From Perkinsus olseni (Eukaryota; Perkinsozoa; Perkinsida; Perkinsidae), in the NCBI GenBank assembly GCA_013115135.1, contig JABANP010000313.1, positions 1 to 60,442 on the forward strand: a stretch of 60,442 bases of DNA, in the 5' to 3' direction. The position numbers and the translations under genes were made by a program. The notes beneath the pieces were generated by a model. That model was given only the letters and a program-made list of their open reading frames with translations, was not told the DNA's origin and made no database searches. Shown piece after piece: positions 58,445 through 60,442 of this stretch; within the stretch, counting starts at the first letter, position 1, and every line of letters begins with the position of its first letter.

Positions 58445-59830
58445 CCCGTGGGCTCCAGGGGTGACTACCTTGTTCTACTCTCTGATTATCTGAGTGGCCG
58501 ACGAGTCTCCCTGCACCATGCAGGAGATGTCTCCACGATGGAGCTCACGCGAGGGGACGGCGCAAGGAGGAGTATTGTCCCCTGGATATTCAACTGTTTT
58601 ATGCTGTCCCTGAGCGACGTCCTATCGCCCTGGGCCTACGTGACGTATGCTGATGATGCCGTGGTGATCTTCCAGTATAAAACCGAGGAAGAGGTACGGG
58701 ACGCCGCTCGAGCAATCCATGCTGCACTTGAAAAGTGGTGTGGGTTAGTGAAGGTGAAGCTCTCCTGGCCGAAGACACAGTTGATGTGCTTCCCCAAATG
58801 CCGGGTGCACGGAGGTATCGGGTGCCACATCAACATGGGTGATCACGTGATTGTGGAGTCGCCAGTACGATGGCTTGGAGTGGCACTAGATCGGAAATTT
58901 AGGTGGGGTGCTCATGCGGCAAACATACTCACTCAGCTGGAGGGCATATACCACTCTGTAAAAAGCGCATGTCCGAAGCTCATGGGGATTGGGCACTGAC
59001 GTCGCGCTGGTGCTTTTCGAGGCAGTGGCTCGTGGCTGCCTGCTGCACGCGGTTGGCTGCTGGGGACCGCGGCCCTTCGCGCCAGGATTGCCAAGCAGTT
59101 GAGGGCGCTACAGGCTCGGTTCTACCGGAGGGCTCGGAGATTGAGCGCGCGTACCCTACCGCCTTTGTGTCACATACAGGAACGGACGGGATACCCTGGG
59201 ACCTCCTATGCGTATCCCAATGTATAAAACGTCGGCTGTCCGGGACAGGCTTTCCCGCGGTACCCTCCTTGCATGACGAGCTCCAACGCATAGCTATGGG
59301 AGCTCCGGTCGATTCCCCAGTCTCGGCGGTGAAGGAGCTTAGGCCTCTCACCATCAGTAGCGGCGGAAAGAGCCCTTGCCGAAAGTGGGTATTCTATACT
59401 GACGGGGCAGCATCGCGGAATCAAACTGCTGGATGCGCGGCAGTATTGAAGACGCAGTACGGTGAGTGGAATATGTGGGGCTGGAAATTGCCTGCACATG
59501 CAACTCCACTACAGGCGGAGCTCTTGGGAGTCCTTCGTGCAGTAGAGGCCGGGGGAGAGATGCGACTCGGGGAGATATGTGTCAGCACGGACTGCCAACG
59601 GGCAATTGACCTTCTAGTTGGGCTTGCCAAGCGGAGGCTCTGTCGTGGAATTGTGGTGCAGTACATCCGGCAGCGCGTACTGGACCTGCGACTGAATGTG
59701 GAGTTGCAGTACGTCAGGTCAAAGTCCTGCGAAGGAACCGCCGAGCGGACAAGCTAGCGAAACTGCTCTCGCTACACGGGGATGATCCGCCGTTCATCGT
59801 ACCCATAGATCGCGTGGTGGTCTCAGGAGA
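58445..59830 (+). mobile_element. Non-LTR retrotransposon (LINE) with reverse transcriptase and RNase H, decayed
   Basis: Frame 1 (58448-58999): LLSDYLSGRRVSLHHAG, an altered QGxxxSP-like RRSIVPWIFNCFML, and WAYVTYADDAVVIF with the catalytic YADD box, then LSWPKTQLMCFP, typical of the RT thumb. A frame change near 58990 leads to an RNase H domain in 59385-59757: VFYTDGAASR (first Asp), QAELLGVLRAVE (Glu), VSTDCQRAID (Asp), ending YVRSKSCEGTAER before another shift (DKLAKLLSLHGDDP region). RNase H at the 3' side suggests the I/R1/jockey-like group. The 5' end is missing: it abuts the gypsy remnant at about 58440. Confidence 0.82.
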
Positions 59831-60442
59831 GGGTGAGGAAATGCGTTGAGCAGCAGTCGGACACACTTTTATGAAAGTGAGGTCAGAAAACCAGGAAGAT
59901 CTATCAGGGAGTTCGTGCCCACCGCGTCAGCTCTGAAGATGCTTAGGGGCTGGAAGGCCGCCGAAATCTCTGGGGACTTATTTCAGGACAGAGCTGGCTG
60001 CGATACTCGCCGAAGCCGAATTGACGGGGCAGTGATGAATGTCCGAACTGTGACGCCTCAGGTCACGGAGGATGTGAGACATTTTCTGTAATGAGTGCGA
60101 GCGATGGAAGAGCCAACGGGAGGCATTAGTTCGAGAAGTGAACCTGCGAGGGTTAACGTGGCCTCCCCAGGGGAGACTGTCATCAGAAGCCGGGACCCTG
60201 GCGATGGTACTAGAAGGGTTTCTGCGAATGACTGGAAGGGGTCTTCAGAGACTAATGCTGTATGCCCAACGACGAAGATGAGTCATCTTGAATGACCGTA
60301 TGGGAGGAAATACGGGACGAAATGGAACTTAGCGGAGCGGAGATTCAACGAGCCGCAGAAGGGCGGCTACTAAAGGAATCATGTTGGCGGCAAATAGCCA
60401 GAGAATGGCCGTGCCGCGTCCAAGATTGAGAAAGAAGAAGAA
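59831..60442. other. Possible 3' part of the LINE, no gene resolved
   Basis: Follows the RNase H frame with short ORFs. GGAACTTAGCGGAGCGGAG (60342-60360) resembles GGAGCTTGGCGGAGCGGAG near 46713-46731. The window ends in AGAAAGAAGAAGAA, which might be an A-rich LINE tail but is cut by the window edge. Confidence 0.35.

Noticed and set aside
1..60442. CRISPR arrays, bacterial operons or bacterial contamination
   Set aside because: No direct-repeat/spacer pattern. GT-AG introns run through most genes, and the tRNA lacks an encoded CCA.
1..60442. Spliced-leader gene as known from dinoflagellates and perkinsids
   Set aside because: I looked for the conserved leader core and did not see it. Absence by eye is not proof.

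Overview
This is nuclear DNA of a eukaryotic microbe. Genes are split by very short GT-AG introns, mostly 42-56 nt and often in frame, so intron-bearing genes look like broken ORFs. The gene set (a plant/alveolate-type calcium-dependent protein kinase, an array of divergent pepsin-like proteases, tandem FAD/NAD oxidoreductases, many decayed retroelements, a GC-AG intron) fits a perkinsid alveolate such as Perkinsus. That assignment is inference; nothing in the window names the species.

Layout. 0.5-6.8 kb (+): three tandem pepsin-family paralogues, the middle one broken. 7.2 kb (-): tRNA-Val(UAC). 8.2-27 kb, a minus-strand series: CDPK (8 exons, 548 aa, fully joined), universal stress protein (5 exons, 208 aa), Lon protease (9 kb, retroelement fragment in a 2.1-kb intron), a CAF1/CNOT7-type deadenylase with two catalytic acids replaced, and a two-domain ethanolamine-phosphate cytidylyltransferase. 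A five-exon + strand gene for a 136-aa beta-rich protein (23.7-24.3 kb) lies between the last two. 28.3-31.4 kb (+): two tandem FAD/NAD(P) oxidoreductases, each with one single-base-type frame break. 31.4-39 kb (-): an unresolved gene, a DIM1/KsgA-type rRNA dimethylase and DNA polymerase epsilon subunit B. 39.7-41.1 kb (+): an intron-less multi-pass membrane protein with a TIR-like domain. 42.1-43.1 kb (+): an EF-hand protein.

43-60 kb is repeat-rich: dispersed gag-like fragments, a 52-bp tandem repeat, a secreted cysteine-rich peptide gene (52.3 kb, -), a CDK-like kinase pseudogene, a decayed Ty3/gypsy element (-) and a LINE with reverse transcriptase and RNase H (+).

The identifiable genes are mostly independent housekeeping functions (replication, rRNA modification, mitochondrial proteolysis, phospholipid synthesis, mRNA decay, calcium signalling). 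No operon-like logic is evident. The most novel items are the TIR-like membrane protein, the cysteine-rich secreted peptide, the catalytically altered CAF1 and the decaying aspartyl-protease array.
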